DNA from: Bremia lactucae
Lineage: Eukaryota; Oomycota; Peronosporomycetes; Peronosporales; Peronosporaceae
Assembly: GCF_004359215.1 (NCBI RefSeq)
Contig: NC_090621.1
Location: 3,264,904 to 3,328,903 of the forward strand
DNA: 64,000 bases
Direction: 5' to 3'
In this document: piece by piece, positions 40,668 to 50,600 of the stretch
Layout: the number at the start of each line of letters is the position of its first letter
Position numbering within the stretch: position 1 is the stretch's first letter
The notes under the pieces: model-generated
Databases searched by the model: none
The model's input: the letters and a program-made list of their open reading frames with translations, nothing else
Told to the model about the DNA's origin: nothing
Program-made: the position numbers and the translations under genes

Positions 40668-42265
40668 TTGACTTTCGTTACGTCAACTCAAAGTCAGTCG
40701 TCCCTAAAATACCTTTGCCGCGAATCGATGAATTATTTGATAAGATGCAAGGTATGAGCTATTTCACAGTCATTGACTTAGCTCAGGGGTACCATCAGAT
40801 GCGTATCCATCCGGATAGCAAGAAGCACACTGCGTTTCGTATATCAAATGAGACGTATCAGTGGTGCGTTGCTCCGATGGGTCTTGCTGGAATGCCTGGC
40901 ATCTGGTCGCGCTTGATGCGTGTACTTTTTGGAAAGTTCCCATTTGTTGTGGTATATTTAGATGATATCTGCATATTTTCCGTCTCTTATGACGAACATC
41001 TTGGCCATCTGGCTATCGTGTTCGACGTATTACGCAAGGAAACGCTATTCGCTCACATCGGCAAGTGCAAGTTTGCGCGTCAAGAGGTCAGCTTTTTGGG
41101 GCACACTGTTTCCAACAAAGGATTATCCGTTGATAATACGAAGACGGAAGCAATCGCTAAATGGCCACCACCTACCTCCGTAAAGGAATTGCAAAGTTTT
41201 CTTGGTCTTGCTGGTTATTATCGCCGCTTTATTCATCAGTTTGCGCACATAGTTCTGCCATTGAGTCATCTTGTTAAGAAAGATTCTCCATGGCTGTGGA
41301 ATGCAGAACAGGAGGATCCCTTCGCAAGACTGAAGACTGTCTTACAAGCTGCACCTGTGCTGACTCTGCCCAACTTTTCACGCCCGTTTGTACTGACTAC
41401 GGATGCATCAGGGTCGTGCGTGGGAGGTGTTTTATCGCAATTTCTCAATGGACATGACCATCCAATAGCGTTTTATTCAAAGAAGCTTGGAGTCCATGAG
41501 ATTAATTGGCCTGCACATGAAAAGGAGCTATTTGCAATTAAAGCGAGGTTAGACAAATGGCGTCATTACCTTTATGGTCACCAGTTTGAGATTTTCACGG
41601 ACAATAGCGCCTGCTCTTGGCTGCTTCATCATCCGAAAGTCTCGCCGAAATTGGCTCGATACTTGACCACCTTCGCTCAATATACGTTTACTATACACCA
41701 CATTAATGGTGCTTTAAACGTCCTAGCTGATGCGCTTTCGCGCCGGCCTAATGATACTGTCGTGGACAATATCCACTTCCATAAGTGCGATTCTAGTTGC
41801 CAACAACGAGGTACACGTTTACTTTGCTCACCCTCGGTGCCAACTCTGCCCCAGGAGGAGGCTGAGGCTCTGCAAGTTGCCACCTTAATGACAGCGTCGT
41901 ATGTCGAGTTGTCACCAGAAGTTCGCAAGCTACTTCAACAAGGCTACGCCAGAGATGCTGAGTGTAAAGAAGCATGGAAAAACTCAGAAGCAAGCTCACT
42001 GTTTGTCAAGCAAGAAGACTTGCTGTTTTTGCGCACGTCAAATAAGCTTACACGTCTTTGCGTGCCCAGCAACAACCGTTTGCGAACGAAAGTAATATCG
42101 GAAAATCATGATTCGGCAATAGCTGCTCATCCGGGCAATCGCAGAACATACTTGCGAGTGGCTCAGTGGTATTTCTGGAAATCGTTGCAGAAAGACGTCA
42201 AGGAATATGTCAAAACCTGTGAAACCTGCGCACGTTGGAAACATGATAATCAACGAAAAAACTGA
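40625..42265 (+). CDS. pol: Gypsy Pol part 2: reverse transcriptase, RNase H, integrase N-terminus
   Basis: 546 residues. RT palm with VVYLDDICIFS (YxDD form YLDD), preceded by FTVIDLAQGYHQMRI. RNase H with LTTDASGSCVGG, AHEKELFAI, FTDNSACSWLL and NVLADALSRRP. The integrase H2C2 zinc-binding region follows (H..H..TCETC). It ends at TGA (42263-42265) between KHDNQRKN and LLMPIPIP, in the same frame as the integrase core, so the stop is a nonsense change. The second copy carries the same stop. Confidence 0.88.
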   Translation: MDSIGNANILLRWVIDFRYVNSKSVVPKIPLPRIDELFDKMQGMSYFTVIDLAQGYHQMRIHPDSKKHTAFRISNETYQWCVAPMGLAGMPGIWSRLMRVLFGKFPFVVVYLDDICIFSVSYDEHLGHLAIVFDVLRKETLFAHIGKCKFARQEVSFLGHTVSNKGLSVDNTKTEAIAKWPPPTSVKELQSFLGLAGYYRRFIHQFAHIVLPLSHLVKKDSPWLWNAEQEDPFARLKTVLQAAPVLTLPNFSRPFVLTTDASGSCVGGVLSQFLNGHDHPIAFYSKKLGVHEINWPAHEKELFAIKARLDKWRHYLYGHQFEIFTDNSACSWLLHHPKVSPKLARYLTTFAQYTFTIHHINGALNVLADALSRRPNDTVVDNIHFHKCDSSCQQRGTRLLCSPSVPTLPQEEAEALQVATLMTASYVELSPEVRKLLQQGYARDAECKEAWKNSEASSLFVKQEDLLFLRTSNKLTRLCVPSNNRLRTKVISENHDSAIAAHPGNRRTYLRVAQWYFWKSLQKDVKEYVKTCETCARWKHDNQRKN

Positions 42266-42271
42266 TTACTT

Positions 42272-42934
42272 ATGCCAATTCCAATACCAGAGGCTTGCTG
42301 GCAAGTGGTGTCAATGGACTTCATAACAGGGCTTCCTATGTCCAATGGATTTGATGCCATCCTAACTGTTGTCGATAAGTTTTCCAAACGAACGAAGTAC
42401 ACAGCAGTGCACGTTAAGGATGATGCATGCACAACAGCAAAAGTATTTTTTGATGCTGTAGTTCGACACCATGGTCTTCCAGAAGTTATCATCAGTGACC
42501 GAGATAGCAAGTTCACGTCCATGTTTTGGAAGTCTTTGATGACGATCATCGGTGTTCGTCTAAGCATGACACCCGCTCATCGGGCTAAAGCCGATGGACA
42601 GACCGAGCGACAGAACCTTGTGGTAGAAGACGCACTCAGATGCATGGTATCTAACCATGGCACTGACTGGACCGAACACTTGGGAAGCATAGAGTATGCG
42701 CACTCTACACTGGTTAGTGCATCCACGGGATACTCTCCCTTCGAAATAGATACGGGAAGAAAGGAACGCTCTACATGGCAAAAGGCTCTGGGCTGGAATA
42801 GTCAACCAAAGGAGATTGACGTATACGCAAAAGAGTTTATCGAAGAACGAACAAAGATCATCGATCAGGCTCGCAGAAATCTCCTAAAAGCACAAGCTTC
42901 GCAAAGCAATATTACGATCAAAAACGCCGAATAA
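42272..42934 (+). CDS. pol: Gypsy integrase core
   Basis: 220 residues. Catalytic triad: SMDFITGLP (first Asp), IISDRDSKFTS (second Asp) and DGQTERQN (Glu). It continues through SASTGYSPFEIDTG. One base is missing at about 42895, so the frame ends early and the GPF/chromodomain part continues in another frame at 42967. The same lesion occurs in the second copy. Confidence 0.87.
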   Translation: MPIPIPEACWQVVSMDFITGLPMSNGFDAILTVVDKFSKRTKYTAVHVKDDACTTAKVFFDAVVRHHGLPEVIISDRDSKFTSMFWKSLMTIIGVRLSMTPAHRAKADGQTERQNLVVEDALRCMVSNHGTDWTEHLGSIEYAHSTLVSASTGYSPFEIDTGRKERSTWQKALGWNSQPKEIDVYAKEFIEERTKIIDQARRNLLKAQASQSNITIKNAE

Positions 42935-42966
42935 ATCAAGTTAAATTCAAGGTTGGAGATCTAGTT

Positions 42967-43434
42967 ATGCTTGATACTCGCAGAATATCGTTGAAACATG
43001 CTGCGAAAGATATGGGGACACCACGAGCTAAGTTTGCGGCAAGAAAGGTGGGACCATTCGAAATTATCAAAATGATTAATCCTAATGTGGCAAGGCTTAA
43101 GTTACCACAAAGTATGAATAAGATTAATCCAACCTTTAATGTCGATGTTCTATCAAAGTATGAACCGACACCAGAAAAATTTCGAAGTCGTCCGATACCG
43201 AAAGCATCCAAATTCGTGGATAATGGCACAGCGGATCATCTTCAAGTTATTGAACGTCTCTTGAAGAAAAGCCAGTTCAATCGTCAACCATACTGGCTCG
43301 TACAATGGCATGGCGAAACTAAGGAAGAAGCCAGTTGGGAAAAAGAGAAAAATATTCGCCATGTCTCCCACTGGAAGGATCTCGTCGCCAACTTCAATCA
43401 GCGTCAACGAGAGATCAAATCGGGGAGGATGTAA
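42967..43434 (+). CDS. pol: Gypsy integrase C-terminus with GPF motif and chromodomain
   Basis: 155 residues. KFAARKVGPFEIIKMI is the GPY/F module. Then comes FNVDVLSKYEP and a chromodomain (HLQVIERLLKKSQFN, YWLVQWHGETKEEASWEKE). Chromodomains of Gypsy integrases steer insertion to particular chromatin. The stop codon TAA lies inside the LTR (ATG|TAA across the TG of LTR 2), preceded by the polypurine tract CGGGGAGGA. Confidence 0.85.
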   Translation: MLDTRRISLKHAAKDMGTPRAKFAARKVGPFEIIKMINPNVARLKLPQSMNKINPTFNVDVLSKYEPTPEKFRSRPIPKASKFVDNGTADHLQVIERLLKKSQFNRQPYWLVQWHGETKEEASWEKEKNIRHVSHWKDLVANFNQRQREIKSGRM

Positions 43435-43677
43435 GGACCAGTCATCTTGCTCAGCCCTTGACCACTCATTTCGACTTACCTTTTAAACCATTCATTTTCT
43501 TTAATTCAATTTTACATATGCGCCATAATAAAAACAAGTAAAAAGGTTTGCGCAATTAGGAGAGATGATACTCAGTAAGAATTAGATTAAGGATAGGCGA
43601 TACCTTAAGGAGTATACCAAAAGTATCGGTTAGTTAAACTAATTTTAATTCAGTCGTAATTTACCCTCATCCTGACA
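43430..43677 (+). repeat. LTR 2
   Basis: 248 bp. Followed by AGTGGTAGCACTTG and the start of the GC-rich leader, so this LTR is assembled as both 3' end of interior 1 and 5' end of interior 2. Confidence 0.9.
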
Positions 43678-43720
43678 AGTGGTAGCACTTGTTGGTCCTC
43701 CGCCCGCTTCTCCGCCGTCC

Positions 43721-43721
43721 N
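43721..43721. other. Single N, contig junction 2
   Basis: Left text ends in the GC-rich leader; right text starts inside the RT at a point equivalent to 40708. About 2.7 kb of interior is missing between them. Confidence 0.9.
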
Positions 43722-45281
43722 AAAATACCTTTGCCGCGAATCGATGAATTGTTCGATAAAATGCAAGGTATGAGCTATTTCACAGTCATTGACTTAGCTC
43801 AGGGGTACCATCAGATGCGTATCCATCCGGATAGCAAGAAGCACACTGCGTTTCGTATATCAAATGAGACGTATCAGTGGTGCGTTGCTCCGATGGGTCT
43901 TGCTGGAATGCCTGGCATCTGGTCGCGCTTGATGCGTGTACTTTTTGGAAAGTTCCCATTTGTTGTGGTATATTTAGATGATATCTGCATATTTTCCGTC
44001 TCTTATGACGAACATCTTGGCCATCTGGCTATCGTGTTCGACGTATTACGCAAGGAAACGCTATTCGCTCACATCGGCAAGTGCAAGTTTGCGCGTCAAG
44101 AGGTCAGCTTTTTGGGGCACACTGTTTCCAACAAAGGATTATCCGTTGATAATACGAAGACGGAAGCAATCGCTAAATGGCCACCACCTACCTCCGTAAA
44201 GGAATTGCAAAGTTTTCTTGGTCTTGCTGGTTATTATCGCCGCTTTATTCATCAGTTTGCGCACATAGTTCTGCCATTGAGTCATCTTGTTAAGAAAGAT
44301 TCTCCATGGCTGTGGAATGCAGAACAGGAGGATCCCTTCGCAAGACTGAAGACTGTCTTACAAGCTGCACCTGTGCTGACTCTGCCCAACTTTTCACGCC
44401 CGTTTGTACTGACTACGGATGCATCAGGGTCGTGCGTGGGAGGTGTTTTATCGCAATTTCTCAATGGACATGACCATCCAATAGCGTTTTATTCAAAGAA
44501 GCTTGGAGTCCATGAGATTAATTGGCCTGCACATGAAAAGGAGCTATTTGCAATTAAAGCGAGGTTAGACAAATGGCGTCATTACCTTTATGGTCACCAG
44601 TTTGAGATTTTCACGGACAATAGCGCCTGCTCTTGGCTGCTTCATCATCCGAAAGTCTCGCCGAAATTGGCTCGATACTTGACCACCTTCGCTCAATATA
44701 CGTTTACTATACACCACATTAATGGTGCTTTAAACGTCCTAGCTGATGCGCTTTCGCGCCGGCCTAATGATACTGTCGTGGACAATATCCACTTCCATAA
44801 GTGCGATTCTAGTTGCCAACAACGAGGTACACGTTTACTTTGCTCACCCTCGGTGCCAACTCTGCCCCAGGAGGAGGCTGAGGCTCTGCAAGTTGCCACC
44901 TTAATGACAGCGTCGTATGTCGAGTTGTCACCAGAAGTTCGCAAGCTACTTCAACAAGGCTACGCCAGAGATGCTGAGTGTAAAGAAGCATGGAAAAACT
45001 CAGAAGCAAGCTCACTGTTTGTCAAGCAAGAAGACTTGCTGTTTTTGCGCACGTCAAATAAGCTTACACGTCTTTGCGTGCCCAGCAACAACCGTTTGCG
45101 AACGAAAGTAATATCGGAAAATCATGATTCGGCAATAGCTGCTCATCCGGGCAATCGCAGAACATACTTGCGAGTGGCTCAGTGGTATTTCTGGAAATCG
45201 TTGCAGAAAGACGTCAAGGAATATGTCAAAACCTGTGAAACCTGCGCACGTTGGAAACATGATAATCAACGAAAAAACTGA
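43722..45281 (+). CDS. pol: Second copy of Gypsy RT-RNase H-integrase N-terminus, 5' truncated
   Basis: Nearly identical to 40708-42265, with a few silent changes at its start (TTGTTCGATAAA for TTATTTGATAAG). It has the same YLDD, RNase H and TCETC motifs and the same TGA before LLMPIPIP. The 5' truncation is at the N. Confidence 0.88.
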   Translation, partial: KIPLPRIDELFDKMQGMSYFTVIDLAQGYHQMRIHPDSKKHTAFRISNETYQWCVAPMGLAGMPGIWSRLMRVLFGKFPFVVVYLDDICIFSVSYDEHLGHLAIVFDVLRKETLFAHIGKCKFARQEVSFLGHTVSNKGLSVDNTKTEAIAKWPPPTSVKELQSFLGLAGYYRRFIHQFAHIVLPLSHLVKKDSPWLWNAEQEDPFARLKTVLQAAPVLTLPNFSRPFVLTTDASGSCVGGVLSQFLNGHDHPIAFYSKKLGVHEINWPAHEKELFAIKARLDKWRHYLYGHQFEIFTDNSACSWLLHHPKVSPKLARYLTTFAQYTFTIHHINGALNVLADALSRRPNDTVVDNIHFHKCDSSCQQRGTRLLCSPSVPTLPQEEAEALQVATLMTASYVELSPEVRKLLQQGYARDAECKEAWKNSEASSLFVKQEDLLFLRTSNKLTRLCVPSNNRLRTKVISENHDSAIAAHPGNRRTYLRVAQWYFWKSLQKDVKEYVKTCETCARWKHDNQRKN

Positions 45282-45287
45282 TTACTT

Positions 45288-45950
45288 ATGCCAATTCCAA
45301 TACCAGAGGCTTGCTGGCAAGTGGTGTCAATGGACTTCATAACAGGGCTTCCTATGTCCAATGGATTTGATGCCATCCTAACTGTTGTCGATAAGTTTTC
45401 CAAACGAACGAAGTACACAGCAGTGCACGTTAAGGATGATGCATGCACAACAGCAAAAGTATTTTTTGATGCTGTAGTTCGACACCATGGTCTTCCAGAA
45501 GTTATCATCAGTGACCGAGATAGCAAGTTCACGTCCATGTTTTGGAAGTCTTTGATGACGATCATCGGTGTTCGTCTAAGCATGACAACCGCTCATCGGG
45601 CTCAAGCCGATGGACAGACCGAGCGACAGAACCTTGTGGTAGAAGACGCACTCAGATGCATGGTATCTAACCATGGCACTGACTGGACCGAACACTTGGG
45701 AAGCATAGAGTATGCGCACTCTACACTGGTTAGTGCATCCACGGGATACTCTCCCTTCGAAATAGATACGGGAAGAAAGGAACGCTCTACATGGCAAAAG
45801 GCTCTGGGCTGGAATAGTCAACCAAAGGAGATTGACGTATACGCAAAAGAGTTTATCGAAGAACGAACAAAGATCATCGATCAGGCTCGCAGAAATCTCC
45901 TAAAAGCACAAGCTTCGCAAAGCAATATTACGATCAAAAACGCCGAATAA
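45288..45950 (+). CDS. pol: Second copy of Gypsy integrase core
   Basis: Same as 42272-42934 except two substitutions (Pro to Thr and Lys to Gln around AHRAQADGQTE). It shares the premature end caused by the missing base. Confidence 0.87.
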   Translation: MPIPIPEACWQVVSMDFITGLPMSNGFDAILTVVDKFSKRTKYTAVHVKDDACTTAKVFFDAVVRHHGLPEVIISDRDSKFTSMFWKSLMTIIGVRLSMTTAHRAQADGQTERQNLVVEDALRCMVSNHGTDWTEHLGSIEYAHSTLVSASTGYSPFEIDTGRKERSTWQKALGWNSQPKEIDVYAKEFIEERTKIIDQARRNLLKAQASQSNITIKNAE

Positions 45951-45982
45951 ATCAAGTTAAATTCAAGGTTGGAGATCTAGTT

Positions 45983-46450
45983 ATGCTTGATACTCGCAGA
46001 ATATCGTTGAAACATGCTGCGAAAGATATGGGGACACCACGAGCTAAGTTTGCGGCAAGAAAGGTGGGACCATTCGAAATTATCAAAATGATTAATCCTA
46101 ATGTGGCAAGGCTTAAGTTACCACAAAGTATGAATAAGATTAATCCAACCTTTAATGTCGATGTTCTATCAAAGTATGAACCGACACCAGAAAAATTTCG
46201 AAGTCGTCCGATACCGAAAGCATCCAAATTCGTGGATAATGGCACAGCGGATCATCTTCAAGTTTTTGAACGTCTCTTGAAGAAAAGCCAGTTCAATCGT
46301 CAACCATACTGGCTCGTACAATGGCATGGCGAAACTAAGGAAGAAGCCAGTTGGGAAAAAGAGAAAAATATTCGCCATGTCTCCCACTGGAAGGATCGCG
46401 TCGCCAATTTCAATCAGCGTCAACGAGAGATCAAATCGGGGAGGATGTAA
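45983..46450 (+). CDS. pol: Second copy of Gypsy GPF motif and chromodomain
   Basis: Same as 42967-43434 with small changes (VFERLL for VIERLL, KDRVANF for KDLVANF). The stop again lies in the LTR. Confidence 0.85.
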   Translation: MLDTRRISLKHAAKDMGTPRAKFAARKVGPFEIIKMINPNVARLKLPQSMNKINPTFNVDVLSKYEPTPEKFRSRPIPKASKFVDNGTADHLQVFERLLKKSQFNRQPYWLVQWHGETKEEASWEKEKNIRHVSHWKDRVANFNQRQREIKSGRM

Positions 46451-46693
46451 GGACCAGTCAGCTTGCTCAGCCCTTGACCACTCATTTCGACTTACCTTTT
46501 AAACCATTCATTTTCTTTAATTCAGTTTTACATATGCGCCATAATTAAAACAAGTAAAAAGGTTTGCGCAATTAGGAGAGATGATACTCAGTAAGAATTA
46601 GATTAAGGATAGGCGACACCTTAAGGAGTATACCTAAAGTATCGGTTAGTTAAACTAATTTTAATTCAGTCGTAATTTACCCTCATCCTGACA
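46446..46693 (+). repeat. LTR 3 (3' LTR)
   Basis: 248 bp, followed directly by the target duplication CGAAT. Carries about four private changes relative to LTR 1 and 2 (for example ATTCAGTTTT and GGCGACACC). Confidence 0.9.
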
Positions 46694-46921
46694 CGAATAC
46701 AACCAAAGGTGGGGTGTATATACCAATTCCCTTTAAAATGTAACAGTTTCATAGTGCTATTGAGATGCTTCAAAATCGATGTTCTACTTCAAATTGCTCA
46801 ACATGATAATGGTGCACATGTTATACAATATTATCTTAAAGGAGTCAGCACGACGGAAATTAAGAAGGTTCAGATTGCCTATTTGCATACTTTTTACGTG
46901 CAAGATCTCTAAAGTGGCTTT

Positions 46922-47616
46922 CTATGATGTGAGCGCCGGTGTACCCTGGTTCTCCGTTGATTCTGGGACCCGCCATGGAAATAAATGTAGCAGAGGGTGT
47001 GCCTCGAATACTACCCCCTCCTCTTTGAATATCTCTTTAAAGTTTGTCAGATCCTGTCCATGTTCCCTAGTCAACGCCGAAGGTGGTCCGTGTACCTTCC
47101 AGTGTAAGGCGTCTGCCACTTGTTTATATATCACGCTCTCATCTGCGTGCTGAGAGCGCGGTCGAGGCTTTCCTTTAATGTGACCCGTTCCAATCCAAGC
47201 CCAGTCATATTTTACCGAAAAAGGTTGAATCTGACGAAGCAACCGCGGTGGATTCGTACAGAGCGTTTTTCCAATCCGGAGAGGTCATCGTTGCATCTTC
47301 TGCGCTGCGTGTCTGACCAGTGTGGGCTATGCTTGTGAGAAGAGGAAGCTACATTCAGCTAGGTTCCGTTCGCTAAATATTTGTAGCTCTGCGATACTCT
47401 AAAAGTCGACTCTATTGTGTTTTTGGCTGCCCAACATTCGTCCCTTGTCATCTCGGATCCATATATTATCGTTCCATCGAAACGTTGCTCAGTAGCCTTA
47501 TACTTCGTGACCATCACGGTACTGCTTGGTGATCCAAATATTGCGGTGGTGTTGTAGCGAACACCCACATTACCTGTGGCTTCCACTCCTCCGGCAAATT
47601 GAAAGAATCCATTCAA
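46922..47616 (-). pseudogene. Unidentified minus frames, possibly LINE C-terminal remnant
   Basis: Two minus frames (47359-47616 with NVGVRYNTTAIFGSPSS, and 46922-47242 with HADESVIYKQVADALHWKV and LTREHGQDLTNFKEIFKEE) look protein-like but carry no motif I can assign. They lie downstream, in the same orientation, of LINE endonuclease fragments, so a C-terminal LINE region is a guess. Confidence 0.3.
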
Positions 47617-47689
47617 CTACCTCGTTCCGTCGTCCAATATTTCAAATGATCAGTTGTGTCATCAGATATCGCGTCAGTGCGTGCTCTCT

Positions 47690-47788
47690 GAGCAGCCTAG
47701 CAGCCGTCAATAATTCGGTGCATGCGTCTACAACGCATACACCGTTCTTCGTGAATGGCTTACGCCATCCTCGCATACCACCCAATTA
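47690..47788 (+). pseudogene. Gypsy integrase scrap
   Basis: About 33 residues, AVNNSVHASTTHTPFFVNGL then RHPRIPP: the end of the integrase core of a Gypsy element. It corresponds to the part missing from the fragment at 25315-25611. Confidence 0.6.
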
Positions 47789-47820
47789 GAGGAGTCCTCT
47801 AGTTTATCGTTTAAGCAATC

Positions 47821-48401
47821 ACCCTAGCGTCGGGCTCTCCGGTCTACTGGCTAACCTCTCCCCCAGTCGGTCCAGTTGCGGGCTACTGAAGTCTTACAAG
47901 AACTGTAGCGCGAAGAAAAGTTCTCTATCTCCCCGCACAGTAGAAGCGTAGACATTGAGGATAGTGATGTCATCTATTCTGACTCCAATTGTCCGAGTAT
48001 GGCCCATTTGTCATCCTGCCGTTTCCATGATTGTGTACCAGCTGACAGTGTTAAAAGAATCGCTACACACCGATGCACTAGATCTATACTCCAGTATTAA
48101 AGTTGGGTCTGCGCTGCGTCATGTCGTTCCGTGAGCTGCCTTAATACTATGATTCTCCGCTGGTTGCAATTCCGTTTTTATAAATATTGCGATAGATCCC
48201 CATGCAACAGGATACATCGGATCATGGTACGCCGTCTTGTATCCCGTATTGGCGTGGAGTAGGTGGAAGTGAGCCCGTCATTTAGCCGACGCCGATGCCG
48301 TCGTTAAACGGCTTTGCAATAAGGCTGCAATCTCATGATCAAAAACTTGTGAGCAGATAAAGTGTTGACTTACGTGATGTCTCCTCGTTGGGTCACAAAA
48401 T
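47821..48401 (-). pseudogene. LINE endonuclease fragment, left copy
   Basis: Matches 48403-49287 base for base in long blocks, but lacks about 300 bases present there (48709-49010). It ends at the N with GTTGGGTCACAAAAT, the same text that closes the right-hand copy at 49287. It encodes part of the same endonuclease domain on the minus strand. Confidence 0.6.
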
Positions 48402-48402
48402 N
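48402..48402. other. Single N, contig junction 3
   Basis: Flanked by two copies of the same LINE segment, as at the other two N positions. Confidence 0.85.
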
Positions 48403-49287
48403 CCCTAGCGTCGGGCTCTCCGGTCTACTGGCTAATTTCTCCCCCAGTCGGTCCAGTTGCGGGCTATTGAAGTCTTCCAAGAACTGTAGCGCGAAGAAAA
48501 GTTCTCTATCTCCCCGCACATTAGAAGCGTAGACGTTGAGGATAGTGATGTCATCTATTATGACTCCAATTGTCCGTGTATGGCCCATTTGTCATCCTGC
48601 CATTTTCCTGATTGTGGACCTGCTGACAGTGTTAGAAGAATCGCTACAAACCGATGCACTAGATCTATGCTCCAGTATAAAAGTTGAGTCTACGCTGCGT
48701 CATGTCGTAGGTCCCACAGCCCTCTGCATATATCGCTTAGTTCGTTCGCCTTCTCCCAATTTACTACGTGCGTCTCTTGGAGGCACCATATCAACGGGCA
48801 TTCCTGTAACTCGGTCCCTCTCCACGCAGCAATCCAGTCTATCCTTGTCTCCTTTTTAAACCCGAGTACGTTTTGCGTAACGAAGCACTTGTATCCTGGT
48901 TTTTGAAGCATTTGATCTGAACAACCTCAACGTTGTTCCTACAACACCTTCATCCAACCGAAGACATCTCCTGATGCGATGCTGAATCGGTAAATCTGGG
49001 CTGCTATATGGCTCCGTGAGCTGCCCTTAATAATATGATTCTCCGCTGGTTGCAATTCCGTTTTTATAAATATTGCGATAATCCCCATGCAACAGGATAC
49101 ATCGGATCATGGTACGCCGTCTTGTATCCCGTATTGGCGCGGAGTAGGTGGAAGTGAGCCCGTCATTTAGCCGACGCCGATGCCGTCGTTAAACGGCTTC
49201 GAAATAAGGCTGCAATCTCATAATCAAAAACTTGTGAGCAGATAAAGTGTTGACTTACGTGATGTCTCCTCGTTGGGTCACAAAATA
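48403..49287 (-). pseudogene. LINE endonuclease (EEP) remnant, right copy
   Basis: A minus frame 48690-48911 contains LIWCLQETHVVNW, the QETH/QExH-type motif of the exonuclease-endonuclease-phosphatase domain at the start of LINE ORF2. After a broken stretch, 48403-48588 continues RTIGVIIDDITILNVYASN, then ELFFALQFLEDF, with the domain's conserved NVYAxN strand. No RT follows in frame. It is a fragment of a non-LTR element. Confidence 0.65.
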
Positions 49288-49835
49288 GTACTAAATCATC
49301 CTCCTCCGTATTTCAGCTCCCGAAGTCGTTTCCAATCGTCCGGTTATCGACAAGTGGGGCCAACTGCGTTTAGTTAAGAACCTTTTGCCATTCTGCTGTG
49401 GTACTGTGGACGTCCAGAAAATGCTTCTGGTCCGGGTTGGCCAGTCCTCCTCTAAGGCCGCCCACGCTTCTAACCAATCGTGACTGTCCATCCTATCATC
49501 CTCATCATCATAGGTAAGCTGTTTGGTGACTACATCACCCTTGCCCAGATAATGTAATAGGCCACATTACAGGATTACCACAAAACAAAATAAACAATTA
49601 CATTTGTAGGCAGGTGCTGAGCGGGCACAGCGTAACAAATTATTATTATGGTTCATAATTGGGGGCCTAGAAACCCAATATAGACCAATAATAAAGTACC
49701 TGAAAATAAGTGGTCCCGAAAGGCGGGATCATGGTCATACTTAGCACGATTAAAATTTTCGAAGCGATTTAATAAAATCGAATTTTACTTGATACCTAAT
49801 AGTAGTCTGGAGGCTCCACAAGCGTTTTGTGTAAG
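49288..49835. other. No gene recognised
   Basis: A 66-residue minus frame (49291-49491: MDSHDWLEAWAALEEDW) could be the end of a LINE ORF1, but no motif supports this. The rest is AT-rich. Confidence 0.3.
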
Positions 49836-50600
49836 CTAGTGACGGGACGTTCTAGCCCCGTTACAGATAGCTTCATTGTGTTTCTTCCTCAATGTCGATC
49901 CTGCTGCTATGCGATCCTCTGGCCACGTGGCCTCGTTTACGAACGCGGGTTGGTTCCCTCTATGCCGCAGGTGGAGGTGTGGATGGCTATGCTGGAGGCG
50001 CTCGCGTTTTCTTAGCTGTACACTTTTCTGTTGACTATTTTGCCGTGTGACCGACGCTGTTATGCCAGGAACCGAAGGTGGACTTACATGGAGTGCACTG
50101 CTCGGATAGCACGACTGCCTGTTCACATGGTGCTGTCTCGAGACGGAATACTTATTGTTGCAACATAGTCGCTCATGCTCATTGTTGATTGTTGCAACTG
50201 TGGTCTTACCCTTACTGTTGTTTTGCTCCGCCGGCTCAAAATCAGGCCGGCGCGAAAGGGTATCAGCGACGACGTTAAGTCGTCCTGGTTTATATTTCAC
50301 GAAGAATTTATATTCCGCGAAGTAAGACAATCATCTCGCCAAACTTTGCGATAGGTGTGGACTCTTTACGGCCGTGTGTAAAGAATATACAATGAACGGT
50401 CTATCTTCCAAGAGATAGGCCCTAAACTTAGCTAGTATATATTTCATGGCAAGGAGTTCCTTGTCATGCACTGGGTTATTGCGTTCAGCTAGTTAAAGCT
50501 GACGCGACTGATAGCAGACGACGCTCTCTGCACCGTCTGTGTCATATTGCATTAACGCACAGCCGATTGCAAGATCGCTGGCGTCACAGACTACATAAAA
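49836..50600 (-). pseudogene. Gypsy RNase H end and pol connection remnant
   Basis: The 164-residue minus frame (49836-50330) opens AEYKFFVKYKPGRLNVVADT and LSRRPDF, the C-terminal end of RNase H, then runs into a Gln/His-rich connection. 50340-50600 keeps broken RNase H text. Belongs with the RT and protease remnants further right. Confidence 0.7.

Larger units (their letters stand above)
37693..46693 (+). mobile_element. Chromodomain Gypsy LTR retrotransposon, LTR-INT-LTR-INT-LTR as assembled
   Basis: Flanked by a perfect 5-bp target duplication CGAAT (37688-37692 and 46694-46698). Three 248-bp LTRs (37693-37940, 43430-43677, 46446-46693) start TGTAAGGACC and end ATCCTGACA. Interior 1 is complete in length (37941-43429). 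Interior 2 is interrupted by an N at 43721 and lacks everything equivalent to about 37983-40707. Gene order gag-protease-RT-RNase H-integrase-chromodomain is that of Ty3/Gypsy chromoviruses. Several stops and frameshifts make the visible copies defective. The double interior may be a real tandem sharing an LTR or an assembly of one element. Confidence 0.9.

Noticed and set aside
47359..47616. Possible functional LINE reverse transcriptase
   Set aside because: No catalytic YADD-type motif or other RT block could be read; kept only as an unidentified remnant.
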